DNA of 16,405 nucleotides from Gammaproteobacteria bacterium (GTDB lineage: Bacteria; Pseudomonadota; Gammaproteobacteria; SZUA-140), in contig JALSHQ010000259.1 of NCBI GenBank assembly GCA_026982145.1, forward strand, positions 1 to 16,405, given 5' to 3'. Shown piece after piece: positions 1 through 7,537 of this stretch (its first letter is position 1; each line of letters opens with the position of its first letter). Under the pieces are notes generated by a model, which saw nothing but the letters and a program-made list of their open reading frames with translations, was not told where the DNA came from and ran no database searches. Both the position numbers and the translations under genes were made by a program.

Positions 1-1
1 C

Positions 2-922
2 GGTGTTAAAGCCGGCGACCTTGTGATTCGCCTCGATGACACCCCGGTAAAAGGGATGACACTGCGCGAAGCCGTTAACATTATGCGCGGAGAACCCGGC
101 AGTGAAATATTGTTAACCATTGTTCGTGACGGCGTTGATCGCCCCCTTAAACTCACCATCACCCGCGCCATCATTCAGGTAAAAAGCGTCAAGTACAGAA
201 CCCTTGAACCCGGGTTTGGCTATGTGCGCATTACTCAATTCCAGTCACAAACTGGGCCAAACCTTAAAGATGCTATCAGTGATCTCAAGCGAGAAAACGA
301 GGGTGAACTTAAAGGGATGATTCTTGATCTACGTAACAACCCCGGCGGCGTATTAAATGCAGCGGTTGAAGTGTCAGACACATTTTTAGAACAGGGGTTG
401 ATTGTCTACACTGAAGGGCGCATTGACGACTCTGAACTAAAATTTAAGGCGCGCCCTAACGATGCACTGAAAGGGGCGCCACTGATTGTCCTCATCAATA
501 GCGGCTCGGCCTCGGCCTCCGAGATTGTGGCCGGCGCGTTGCAAGACCATAAACGTGCCGTCATCATGGGCAGCAAATCATTTGGCAAAGGCTCTGTGCA
601 GACCATTTTACCGATGAATAACGGCGCAGCGCTCAAGCTCACAACCGCCCGCTACTACACCCCCGCAGGACGCTCCATTCAGGCTGAAGGCATTGTGCCC
701 GACATTCCGCTTGACCGCATCAACCTCACTGCAGCCAGCGAACCTGAGTTTGAGCCAGTCAGTGAAGCCGACCTTGCGGGGCACCTAGACAATGGCAAAG
801 ATAATCATCAAGATACTGCAGACAAAACCCAAGAAGACGCGCGCAAACACGCTGTCGAAAATGACTATCAACTTTACGAAGCACTCAACCTTCTAAAAGG
901 GCTGCACATTCTTTCCCACTAG
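2..922 (+). CDS. ctpA: C-terminal processing peptidase, S41 family (5' partial)
   Basis: This is a periplasmic/membrane-associated serine protease that trims or degrades envelope proteins from their C-termini. The gene enters from the left edge, so the signal peptide and the start of the PDZ domain are missing; 306 residues remain. What is visible is the end of a PDZ domain (fragment residues 1 to about 60, with the GVKAGDLVIRLDD carboxylate-binding region) and then the S41 protease fold. The Ser/Lys dyad is intact: Ser in GSASASEI (codon at 512-514) and Lys in SFGKGSVQT (codon at 587-589), spaced 25 residues as in characterised CtpA enzymes. A hydrophilic, charged tail follows (about residues 240-290). 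The next gene, a divergent deacetylase, starts 36 nt downstream in the same frame with one TAG between them. In many gammaproteobacteria this pair follows envC, which suggests a role in peptidoglycan hydrolase control. The family call is firm; the exact substrate is unknown. Confidence 0.95.
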   Translation, partial: GVKAGDLVIRLDDTPVKGMTLREAVNIMRGEPGSEILLTIVRDGVDRPLKLTITRAIIQVKSVKYRTLEPGFGYVRITQFQSQTGPNLKDAISDLKRENEGELKGMILDLRNNPGGVLNAAVEVSDTFLEQGLIVYTEGRIDDSELKFKARPNDALKGAPLIVLINSGSASASEIVAGALQDHKRAVIMGSKSFGKGSVQTILPMNNGAALKLTTARYYTPAGRSIQAEGIVPDIPLDRINLTAASEPEFEPVSEADLAGHLDNGKDNHQDTADKTQEDARKHAVENDYQLYEALNLLKGLHILSH

Positions 923-958
923 TGGCGAAAGAATAGAGCACGCAAGTCACAGCACACA

Positions 959-1849
959 ATGACGCTACGCCTCACACTGGCACTGCTGCTGTTGATCTCC
1001 GCCATCAAGCCTGGGTTAGCAGGCGAGGTGGATTTCGGTTTTAATCGCACCACACCTAGTAATCTCCAGCAACCATGGCCGGCCATCAGCATTATCATTG
1101 ATGACCTTGGCGAACAGCTGGCAGTCGGAGAACGTGCCATCGCCCTACCCGGCGAAGTCACCTACGCTTTTCTGCCGCACACCCGCCATGCCGTTCAATT
1201 AGCCAAGCTGGCTCACCAGCAGCAGAAAGAGGTGATGGCGCATATGCCGATGCAAGCCATTAGCGAAAAAGCGCTGGGAAAAGGGGGGTTAACCGTCGAC
1301 ATGTCTCAACAGCATTTTCTCACGGCACTGAAAGAGAACCTAAAAGCGATCCCTCATATTAGCGGCATCAATAATCACATGGGAAGCTTGCTCACACAGC
1401 ACCCCGACCATATGAGATGGCTGATGCAGAACCTCAGCGAGCAGGGCAATATCTTTTTTGTCGACAGCCGCACCACAGAGCACACGGTTGCTTATGAGGT
1501 CGCCACTGAATATAAAATCCCAAGGATTAATCGCAATGTTTTTCTCGACAACATCCGAACTGAAGCAGCGATCGAGGTACAGTTTGAGCGTTTGATCACA
1601 CTCGCAAAACGTAACGGCACCGCCGTGGCGATTGGTCATCCTTACCCTGAAACCATCGCCTTTCTTGAACGCAAGCTGCCCACACTACGTCAGCGAGGCA
1701 TTGAGCTAATTAAGACATCAAAGGTCATCAAACGTAAACACCTGCTTGAGATCACCATTCCTCAATCACTGTTTGCAACAAAAACAATCAACAGCACGCG
1801 GGTACCACCCCATAGTAGCAATACGATCCAACCTCCTATTATTCAGTAA
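959..1849 (+). CDS. Divergent polysaccharide deacetylase family protein (YibQ-like), secreted
   Basis: This 296-residue protein has an N-terminal signal peptide (about residues 1-21, hydrophobic LALLLLISAI, probable cleavage after GLA). The rest matches the divergent polysaccharide deacetylase family (Polysacc_deac_2, YibQ type). Landmarks are the acidic pair in ISIIIDDLGE (Asp48-Asp49), His95 in MAHMPMQA, His140 in GINNHMGS, Asp169 in FFVDSRTT and His227 in AIGHPYPET. These resemble the metal-site positions of NodB-fold hydrolases, so a periplasmic deacetylase or hydrolase acting on glycan is likely; the true substrate is not established. The last 40 or so residues are Ser/Thr/Pro/Asn-rich and look like a disordered tail. 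The ATG at 959 has no good Shine-Dalgarno, and no in-frame start lies between it and the ctpA stop 36 nt upstream. Translation may therefore depend on coupling or reinitiation after ctpA. Confidence 0.9.
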   Translation: MTLRLTLALLLLISAIKPGLAGEVDFGFNRTTPSNLQQPWPAISIIIDDLGEQLAVGERAIALPGEVTYAFLPHTRHAVQLAKLAHQQQKEVMAHMPMQAISEKALGKGGLTVDMSQQHFLTALKENLKAIPHISGINNHMGSLLTQHPDHMRWLMQNLSEQGNIFFVDSRTTEHTVAYEVATEYKIPRINRNVFLDNIRTEAAIEVQFERLITLAKRNGTAVAIGHPYPETIAFLERKLPTLRQRGIELIKTSKVIKRKHLLEITIPQSLFATKTINSTRVPPHSSNTIQPPIIQ

Positions 1850-1964
1850 ATAATTCAGCAAGCAATCGATGGCCAGCACGCCCACTGCCATCACGCCTGT
1901 TTATGCAAGAGTAATGCGGCCGCTACTATTGGGTTGGCTATGGGGAGAGTTGAGCACCGTGTAA

Positions 1965-3635
1965 TTAATCACGCAGTTCAGTACGCGGCCATGAAAATAA
2001 CAGCACCAGAAAACCAGCCCCGCCTAACAACCAAGACATGAGCGGGGCATCGCCCACCATCGACGGCGAATAACCATCAAGCCCCAATAGGATTGCCGCA
2101 CTGATCATCAGTGCACTGCCAACAACAGCCGCATAGGTGCGGCGATTGGAATCCAACATTGTCCGTTCGATCTTACGCAGCTCTTTCGACTGCCACTCTA
2201 CTTTCAATTCACCATCACGCGCCTGCTGCAACACTTCATGCAACAGCAGTGGCATCTCGGGCAGTTTGTCTAACCATAATGGTGCATTACGTTTCATCGA
2301 ACTCACAAAGGCACGTCCGCCGAGATTTTCACTCATCCAACGTTCAAGGAATGGCTTAGCTGTCTGCCACAAATCCAGCTCAGGGTAGAGCTGCCGACCT
2401 AAACCTTCGATGTTTAACAGCGTTTTTTGCAGCAACACTAACTGCGGTTGCACTTCCATATTAAAACGGCGTGCCGTTTGAAACAGGCGCAGCAGCAGCC
2501 GCCCAAATGAGATGTCTTTCAGAGGCCGCTCAAATATCGGCTCGCACACACTTCGAATGGCCGATTCAAATTCATCAACACGGGTTCCTTTGGGCACCCA
2601 CTCAGACTGCACATGCAACTCAGCAACGCGGCGATAGTCACGATTAAAAAAGGCGAGAAAATTCTCGGCAAGGTAGTGTTGATCTTCCGGACTCAAAGTC
2701 CCCATGATGCCAAAATCAATCGCAATGTATTGCCCTTCTGACGAAACAAAAATATTGCCGGGGTGCATATCTGCATGAAAAAAATTGTGCTTAAACACTT
2801 GGGTGAAAAATATCTCAACACCGGTTTCAGAGAGTTTTTTAAGATCAACACCTTGCTTGCGTAACGACTCAACATCGCTGATTGGGGTGCCTGAGATGCG
2901 CTCCATCACCATGACATTACGGCGCGTCTGCGGCCAGTAAACCTCTGGCACATAGAGTAAATCGCTGCCCGAAAAGTTACGGCGCAGCTGCGATGCACTG
3001 GCCGCTTCCTTAATTAAGTCAAGTTCGTCATAAATCGTCTTTTCATACTCCGCTACCACTTCGCGTGGGCGCAAGCGCCGCCCTTCCGACCAATATCGCT
3101 CAGCCATCTCCGCCATAATATAGAGCAACCCAAGATCACGCTTGATGGTTTTTCTGATCCCCGGGCGTACAACTTTTACGATGACCTGCTTACCATCAAG
3201 CAGTGTGGCCACATGCACCTGCGCAATCGATGCTGAGGCGAGTGGCTGCTCGTCAAAGGATAAAAAGACTTTATTTAAAGGCTCCCCATAGGCCGCTTCA
3301 ACAATACGCCGCGCCTCGCTGCCCGAAAATGGGTTTACGTTATCTTGCAGCTTAGCCAGTTCATCTGCAATATCATCCGGCAACAGGTCTTTACGTGTCG
3401 AAAGAATTTGGCCAAACTTTACAAAGATCGGGCCTAGGTCTTCCAATGTACGCCGCATACGCACCGCGTGTGGTTCGCGCACGCCTCTGCGAAACCAATT
3501 CCACGGCAGTAGGTAGAGCATAAAACGGAAAGGGCGAAAGAGGTGCATCTCCAACACCACCTCGTCAAGCCCATGTTTAACCAGAATGCGATTGATGTGA
3601 AGCAGGCGAAAAATCTGGCTGGGGCGAATCATCAC
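1965..3635 (-). CDS. ubiB: Ubiquinone biosynthesis protein UbiB, ABC1/ADCK atypical kinase
   Basis: UbiB is a membrane-anchored atypical kinase/ATPase needed for aerobic ubiquinone synthesis and is thought to support the Ubi enzyme complex or extract its lipid intermediates. At 556 residues it has the usual length. The family landmarks are present: the KxGQ motif (KFGQ, residues 73-76), the Ala-rich loop with ASIAQVH (135-141) replacing a normal P-loop, the invariant Lys154 (VIVKVV), the catalytic HADMHPGN (287-294) and the metal-binding DFG (307-309). Two hydrophobic helices at the C-terminus (about 503-522 and 534-551) are the expected membrane anchor. It overlaps ubiJ by 4 nt, so translational coupling is likely, and it is the last gene of the minus-strand run. 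I see no clear intrinsic terminator in the 115 nt between it and the convergent deacetylase gene. Confidence 0.97.
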   Translation of the reverse strand: MMIRPSQIFRLLHINRILVKHGLDEVVLEMHLFRPFRFMLYLLPWNWFRRGVREPHAVRMRRTLEDLGPIFVKFGQILSTRKDLLPDDIADELAKLQDNVNPFSGSEARRIVEAAYGEPLNKVFLSFDEQPLASASIAQVHVATLLDGKQVIVKVVRPGIRKTIKRDLGLLYIMAEMAERYWSEGRRLRPREVVAEYEKTIYDELDLIKEAASASQLRRNFSGSDLLYVPEVYWPQTRRNVMVMERISGTPISDVESLRKQGVDLKKLSETGVEIFFTQVFKHNFFHADMHPGNIFVSSEGQYIAIDFGIMGTLSPEDQHYLAENFLAFFNRDYRRVAELHVQSEWVPKGTRVDEFESAIRSVCEPIFERPLKDISFGRLLLRLFQTARRFNMEVQPQLVLLQKTLLNIEGLGRQLYPELDLWQTAKPFLERWMSENLGGRAFVSSMKRNAPLWLDKLPEMPLLLHEVLQQARDGELKVEWQSKELRKIERTMLDSNRRTYAAVVGSALMISAAILLGLDGYSPSMVGDAPLMSWLLGGAGFLVLLFSWPRTELRD

Positions 3636-4264
3636 TCAGTTGTGCCTCGTGGCGTTAGCAGACGCTGCACTCGCGCCGCCAGTCGATCCACATCCCCGCG
3701 TAAGGTATCGACGGCTTCAAGAAAGGGTTCAACCTCTTCGCGATGCGGCAGCAGGCGGCTCTCCTCCTGCAAGTATTCACTCACATCCTGTTCAATCGTA
3801 CTGCGCGCTTGCTCTGCCCAACCACTGACCCCTCGCACAACGTTCCCCATTTTGTGACCCACAACATCGCCCACTAATTTGGAGATCTGCTCTTCCCAGT
3901 CCAACTCTAGATCATTCATAATATCGCGCAGTCGCTGGCCGGTCTCGGTGTCACCCTCGATCTCCACCTCTCCGGAAAACAGCGCCTGCTGTTGGTCACC
4001 GCCCAACCCCATACGCATCATCGAAAGTGGCGCGCCGCGCAGCCACACATCAACCTCACGTTCACAAGTTGCACCCAACTGTAAACCGATGTTATCTGGC
4101 AGTAGATAAAACTTCAGGTTCAAGCCGAGCAGTTCAATACCAATCACTTTGCCAGAGAGGCTGCGCACGCGCTGTAAGGCGTCGGGATCCAGCTGCAAAC
4201 AGTGGTTGATGGCCGCCTCCAGAGTGGAAAGCGATGCCTTTTTGATCGATGATGCGATATCCAT
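3632..4264 (-). CDS. ubiJ: Ubiquinone biosynthesis accessory factor UbiJ (SCP2 domain)
   Basis: UbiJ is a soluble lipid-binding accessory factor of the ubiquinone pathway. With UbiK it helps assemble the cytosolic Ubi complex and binds hydrophobic intermediates in its SCP2 domain. This 210-residue protein has the SCP2-like fold in its first half: a helical start with LEAAINHCLQLDPDA, then strand-rich segments including VIGIELLGLNLKFYLLPD and VDVWLRGAPLSMMRM. The C-terminal half is amphipathic and charged with coiled-coil character (about 125-200), as in the family. The ATG at 4264 has an AGGA about 10 nt upstream. It starts 26 nt after ubiE and overlaps ubiB by 4 nt, giving the standard ubiE-ubiJ-ubiB order. 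UbiJ is found mainly in Gammaproteobacteria, which is useful for placing the organism. Confidence 0.93.
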   Translation of the reverse strand: MDIASSIKKASLSTLEAAINHCLQLDPDALQRVRSLSGKVIGIELLGLNLKFYLLPDNIGLQLGATCEREVDVWLRGAPLSMMRMGLGGDQQQALFSGEVEIEGDTETGQRLRDIMNDLELDWEEQISKLVGDVVGHKMGNVVRGVSGWAEQARSTIEQDVSEYLQEESRLLPHREEVEPFLEAVDTLRGDVDRLAARVQRLLTPRGTTE

Positions 4265-4290
4265 AGCGGTGAAATCCTAAAACGATAACA

Positions 4291-5055
4291 TCAAAATTTA
4301 TAGCCCTTATGGAGCGCCACGATACCACCACTCATGTTCATAAATTCGCAGCGCTCAAAGCCGGCATCGGCCATCATCCCTTTCAAAGTTTCTTGATCGG
4401 GGTGCATGCGAATTGACTCTGCAAGATAGCGATAACTCTCAGCATCATTGGCGATCAGCTTACCCATCAATGGCAACAGCTTAAATGAATAGGTGTCATA
4501 AATGGGCTTGAGCGCCTCCATCGGCTTTGAAAACTCCAGCACCATCAAGCGCCCCCCTGGCTTCAATACGCGATAAAGCGATGCCAGCGCGGCTTCTTTA
4601 TCGGTCACATTACGCAGCCCAAAGGCGATGCTTGCAAAGTTAAAATAGTTATCGGGAAATGGTAATGCTTCTGCATTAGCCTGCACATATTCGATGTTGC
4701 CAACAACGCCCCGGTCCGTCAGGCGCTCACGCCCCACCTTTAACATGTTGGCATTGATGTCCGATGCGACCACCTCTCCTTGAGCGCCCACCATTTTTGA
4801 AAAACGCGCGGCAAGATCACCGGTGCCCGAGGCAAGATCCAGCACCTTATGGCCGGCACGAACGCCGCTAGTATCCAGCGCTATTTTTTTCCACAGTCGG
4901 TGCACCCCCATCGACATCACATCGTTCATGATGTCATAGTGCTTTGCTACCGAGTCAAAGACGCTGGCAACACGGTGTACCTTCTCTTTGAGATCAACCT
5001 CTTCGTAACCGAAGTGAGTCGTCTCTGCCGTTGAAGCGGATGGTTTATCGCTCAT
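4291..5055 (-). CDS. ubiE: Demethylmenaquinone / 2-methoxy-6-polyprenyl-1,4-benzoquinol C-methyltransferase UbiE
   Basis: UbiE is the SAM-dependent C-methyltransferase of ubiquinone synthesis, methylating 2-methoxy-6-polyprenyl-1,4-benzoquinol. Where menaquinone is made it also methylates demethylmenaquinone; nothing in this window shows whether menaquinone is present. The protein has 254 residues, close to the 251 of E. coli. It shows the N-terminal VFDSVAKHYDIMNDVMS signature (about 32-48), the SAM-binding motif I VLDLASGTGD (71-80), AFGLRNVTDKE in the middle, and VLKPGGRLMVLEFSKP before the typical C-terminal region ending in GGIVALHKGYKF. The ATG overlaps the end of the DUF971 gene by 4 nt, and ubiJ follows 26 nt later, so it sits centrally in a coupled operon. 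Confidence 0.97.
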   Translation of the reverse strand: MSDKPSASTAETTHFGYEEVDLKEKVHRVASVFDSVAKHYDIMNDVMSMGVHRLWKKIALDTSGVRAGHKVLDLASGTGDLAARFSKMVGAQGEVVASDINANMLKVGRERLTDRGVVGNIEYVQANAEALPFPDNYFNFASIAFGLRNVTDKEAALASLYRVLKPGGRLMVLEFSKPMEALKPIYDTYSFKLLPLMGKLIANDAESYRYLAESIRMHPDQETLKGMMADAGFERCEFMNMSGGIVALHKGYKF

Positions 5056-5438
5056 GCTTCACCTTCCGGCGCTACGCGCTCATGCCCAGCATCTTTAAGG
5101 CGTTGCAGGTACGCCTGCCACATCGCTGCCTGATTTTGCCCAATACGATAAAGGTACTCCCATGAAAAAAGCCCCGTATTGTGGCCATCATCAAAATGAA
5201 GTTTAACGGCGTATGCACCGACTGGCTCAATGCGATCAATATTGACCAACTCTTTACCCACCTGCAGCGTCTCTTGCCCCGCACCGTGCCCCTGCACCTC
5301 GGCCGAAGGTGAATGTACTCTCAGGAATTCGCATGGCAAGCGAAACTCAGCTCCGTTATCAAAAATCACTTCTAGCACCCGTGATTTCTGATGCAGGCGA
5401 ATATCAGTGGGACGATGTTTTACGCGCTTTTCTGTCAT
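5052..5438 (-). CDS. DUF971 domain protein (gamma-butyrobetaine hydroxylase-like N-terminal domain)
   Basis: This 128-residue protein consists almost entirely of one DUF971/GBBH-like_N domain (about residues 10-105). Typical segments are RPTDIRLHQKSRVLEVIFDNG near the start, the LPCEFLRVHSPSAEV stretch, and AVKLHFDDGHNTGLFSWEYLYRIG in the second half. In eukaryotes this domain is found at the N-terminus of gamma-butyrobetaine hydroxylase and attached to the Fe-S carrier HCF101; the standalone bacterial form has no established function. It has only a few Cys and His, so a stable metal site is not evident. It follows hslU by 21 nt and overlaps ubiE by 4 nt, so it is co-translated with ubiquinone genes. 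The same position between hslU and ubiE occurs in pseudomonads, so the placement is conserved. A role in ubiquinone synthesis or Fe-S metabolism is a guess from context. Confidence 0.88.
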   Translation of the reverse strand: MTEKRVKHRPTDIRLHQKSRVLEVIFDNGAEFRLPCEFLRVHSPSAEVQGHGAGQETLQVGKELVNIDRIEPVGAYAVKLHFDDGHNTGLFSWEYLYRIGQNQAAMWQAYLQRLKDAGHERVAPEGEA

Positions 5439-5459
5439 CTATTTCAGTACTCGTAGCGG

Positions 5460-6800
5460 TTAAAGAATGTAACGACTGAGGTCTTCATTCTCGACCAGCT
5501 TGCCAAGGTGCTGTTCAACATAATCGACATCAATCGTCACTTGGCTGCCTGAAAGATCCGATGCCTCATATGATAACTTTTCAAGCAGGCGCTCCATCAC
5601 GGTATGCAGGCGGCGGGCACCAATATTTTCCGTCGTCTCGTTCACTTGCCACGCCACTTCGGCAACGCGTGCAATGCCCCCTTCGGTAAACGTTACACTC
5701 ACCCCTTCCGCCTCAAGCAATGCATTATATTGCTCGGTTAATGATGCGTTAGGTTCCGTTAGAATACGCACAAAATCACCAACAGAGAGCGCGCTAAGCT
5801 CAACACGAATGGGCAGCCGCCCTTGCAGTTCAGGCACCAGATCGGACGGCTTGGCGAGGTGAAATGCACCTGAGGCGACAAACAAAATATGGTCGGTTTT
5901 GATTGTGCCAAACTTGGTTGAGACCGTGCACCCTTCAACCAGCGGCAGTAGGTCACGCTGCACCCCTTCGCGTGACACCTCACCGCTACTGCCTGCAGCA
6001 TCACTGCGCTTGGTGATCTTGTCGATTTCATCGATGAAGACAATGCCGTGCTGCTCCGCACGTTCCAGCGCAGCACTTTTGATCCCTTCTTCATCAAGCA
6101 GCTTGGCAGCCTCTTCTTCGCGCAGCACTTGAAAGGCTTCCCGGATGGGCAGCCGCTGTTTTTTTGTGCGCTGCTGCCCCATGTTCTGAAACAACCCCTG
6201 CAACTGACTGCTCATATCTTCCATCCCCGGCGGCGCCATAATCTCAACACCTGCCGCGGCCATGCTCACCTCTATCTCTACCTCTTTATCATCGAGATCA
6301 CCTTCACGCAGCTTCTTGCGGAATTTCTGGCGGGTCGAAGAGCTCTCGCTGGTGCGGTTCACCGCGCCATCTGAGCCACGAGCAGGTGGCAGTAAAATAT
6401 CCAAGATGCGCTCTTCTGCTGCATCTTCAGCACGGTGCTTCATTTTTTTCATCTCATTCTCGCGCGTGAGCTTGATCGAGACTTCTACCAAGTCACGGAT
6501 GATCGACTCAACATCGCGCCCCACATAGCCCACCTCTGTAAACTTGGTTGCTTCAACTTTAATAAACGGGGCGTTCGCAAGTTTTGCCAAACGGCGTGCG
6601 ATTTCGGTTTTACCGACACCGGTTGGGCCGATCATCAAAATATTCTTCGGTGTCACTTCATTACGCAACTCTTCATTGCTGATCTGCGCACGGCGCCAGC
6701 GATTCCTGAGCGCGATTGCCACTGCCCGCTTGGCATCACTCTGACCGATAATATGTTTGTCCAGTTCCTGAACAATTTCTCTGGGTGTCATTTCAGACAT
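5460..6800 (-). CDS. hslU: ATP-dependent protease ATPase subunit HslU (ClpY)
   Basis: HslU is the AAA+ unfoldase of the cytosolic HslUV protease, threading substrates into the HslV chamber. It is 446 residues long (443 in E. coli). Visible elements are the Walker A motif GPTGVGKT (58-65), the pore loop GYVGRD (91-96), the charged, variable I-domain (about 110-240), the Walker B motif VFIDEID (254-260), the sensor/arginine-finger region around PELQGRLPIRVEL (323-335), and the conserved C-terminal tail DLSRYIL that inserts into HslV to activate it. The chosen ATG at 6800 gives the usual MSEMTPREIV start; the only SD-like element is an AGGT about 12 nt upstream. It lies 49 nt after hslV, as expected for one transcript, and the DUF971 gene follows after 21 nt. 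Confidence 0.98.
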   Translation of the reverse strand: MSEMTPREIVQELDKHIIGQSDAKRAVAIALRNRWRRAQISNEELRNEVTPKNILMIGPTGVGKTEIARRLAKLANAPFIKVEATKFTEVGYVGRDVESIIRDLVEVSIKLTRENEMKKMKHRAEDAAEERILDILLPPARGSDGAVNRTSESSSTRQKFRKKLREGDLDDKEVEIEVSMAAAGVEIMAPPGMEDMSSQLQGLFQNMGQQRTKKQRLPIREAFQVLREEEAAKLLDEEGIKSAALERAEQHGIVFIDEIDKITKRSDAAGSSGEVSREGVQRDLLPLVEGCTVSTKFGTIKTDHILFVASGAFHLAKPSDLVPELQGRLPIRVELSALSVGDFVRILTEPNASLTEQYNALLEAEGVSVTFTEGGIARVAEVAWQVNETTENIGARRLHTVMERLLEKLSYEASDLSGSQVTIDVDYVEQHLGKLVENEDLSRYIL

Positions 6801-6849
6801 AATTTTTTTGATACCTAGCTAAATTTAATAACGATGCAGCAGGCGCGGG

Positions 6850-7395
6850 TCATGCGTCCGCATCCAGCTCTTCAATGGTGAGATTGTTATTGGTAAAGAC
6901 ACAGATGTCTGCCGCAATCTCCAACCCTTTTTCGACGATGGTGCGAGCATCATGGTCACTGTTTTCCAACAGTGCGCGTGCGGCTGCCTGTGCAAAGGGG
7001 CCACCGGAGCCGATCGCCATCAGGCTGTTTTCTGGTTCGATCACATCGCCATTGCCGGTGATGATCAGCGAACTCTCACGATCGGCCACTACGAGCAGCG
7101 CTTCAAGACGACGCAACATGCGATCTGTACGCCAGTCCTTCGCCAACTCCACCGCTGAACGGGTGAGGTTGCCAGAATGTTTTTCGAGCTTCGCTTCAAA
7201 GCGCTCAAACAGCGTGAAAGCATCAGCGGTGCCACCTGCAAAACCGGCGATCACCCGCCCATCATAGAGGCGGCGCACCTTGCGCGCGTTCCCCTTCATC
7301 ACTGTGTTGCCCATCGACACCTGTCCATCGCCACCGACAACGACCTTGCCGTTGCGACGTACCGATAAAATAGTGGTTCCGCGAAATTGCTCCAA
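6850..7395 (-). CDS. hslV: ATP-dependent protease peptidase subunit HslV (ClpQ), TTG start
   Basis: HslV is the threonine peptidase subunit of HslUV, a dodecameric chamber of proteasome-beta fold. I start it at TTG (7395-7393). An AGGAG at 7405-7409 lies 9 nt upstream of this codon, and the resulting protein begins MEQFRGTTILSVRR, matching HslV proteins with a short propeptide. An ATG at 7476 would add 27 unrelated residues and lies upstream of a likely promoter. The catalytic Thr of the mature enzyme is the first Thr of the TTILSVRR block (residue 7), so residues 1-6 must be removed. Other signatures are GGDGQVSMGNTVMKGNARKVRR, GFAGGTADAFTLFERFEAKLEKH and ITGNGDVIEPE. The full length of 181 residues is normal. 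hslU follows after 49 nt. Confidence 0.95.
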   Translation of the reverse strand: MEQFRGTTILSVRRNGKVVVGGDGQVSMGNTVMKGNARKVRRLYDGRVIAGFAGGTADAFTLFERFEAKLEKHSGNLTRSAVELAKDWRTDRMLRRLEALLVVADRESSLIITGNGDVIEPENSLMAIGSGGPFAQAAARALLENSDHDARTIVEKGLEIAADICVFTNNNLTIEELDADA

Positions 7396-7404
7396 AACTA
7401 AAGG

Positions 7405-7409
7405 CTCCT
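7405..7409 (-). promoter_or_regulatory. Ribosome binding site deciding the hslV start
   Basis: The perfect AGGAG sits 9 nt upstream of the TTG at 7395. No comparable SD precedes the ATG at 7476. Together with protein conservation this fixes the non-ATG start. Confidence 0.8.
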
Positions 7410-7427
7410 GAATTAATCGAACCGATG

Positions 7428-7433
7428 ATTGTA
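7428..7433 (-). promoter_or_regulatory. Candidate -10 element for hslV
   Basis: TACAAT (5 of 6 consensus positions) on the minus strand would place a transcript start about 26 nt upstream of the hslV TTG. The matching -35 region at a 17-nt spacer (TTCTGG) is poor, so this could be a weak or regulated promoter, or chance. HslVU is heat-inducible in E. coli, but I do not see a convincing sigma-32 site here. Confidence 0.35.
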
Positions 7434-7491
7434 CACCATCCCTCAAATTACCAGAAAAACAGCGAGAGGCCACCATTTTTCAGGGCGTTCA

Positions 7492-7512
7492 TAGCATCAC
7501 AGCGTGATGCTA
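7492..7512 (-). repeat. Perfect 9-bp inverted repeat between xerC and hslV
   Basis: TAGCATCAC and GTGATGCTA flank a 3-nt centre (AGC on the plus strand). As RNA it would be a tight stem-loop without a following U-run, so it is not a standard intrinsic terminator. As DNA it is a 21-bp palindromic site about 60 nt upstream of the candidate hslV -10. It may be an operator or an mRNA-stabilising or processing hairpin. Confidence 0.6.
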
Positions 7513-7537
7513 AAGGTGGTGGGGCGGCCGAAATCCC

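Noticed and set aside
1850..1964. Bidirectional terminator between the convergent deacetylase and ubiB genes.
   Set aside because: Only an imperfect 11-nt direct repeat (GGCGTGATGGC / GGCGTGCTGGC on the minus strand) is visible; there is no stem-loop followed by a T-run on either strand.
6048..6374. A 108-codon frame on the plus strand opposite hslU, and similar antisense frames opposite ubiB, ubiJ, hslV and the peroxidase.
   Set aside because: All lie entirely within well-conserved genes on the other strand, have no family features or credible start signals, and look like codon-usage shadows.
7440..7490. A sigma-32 heat-shock promoter upstream of hslV (CCTGAAA on the minus strand resembles a -35).
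   Set aside because: No CCCCAT-like -10 is found at the required spacing.
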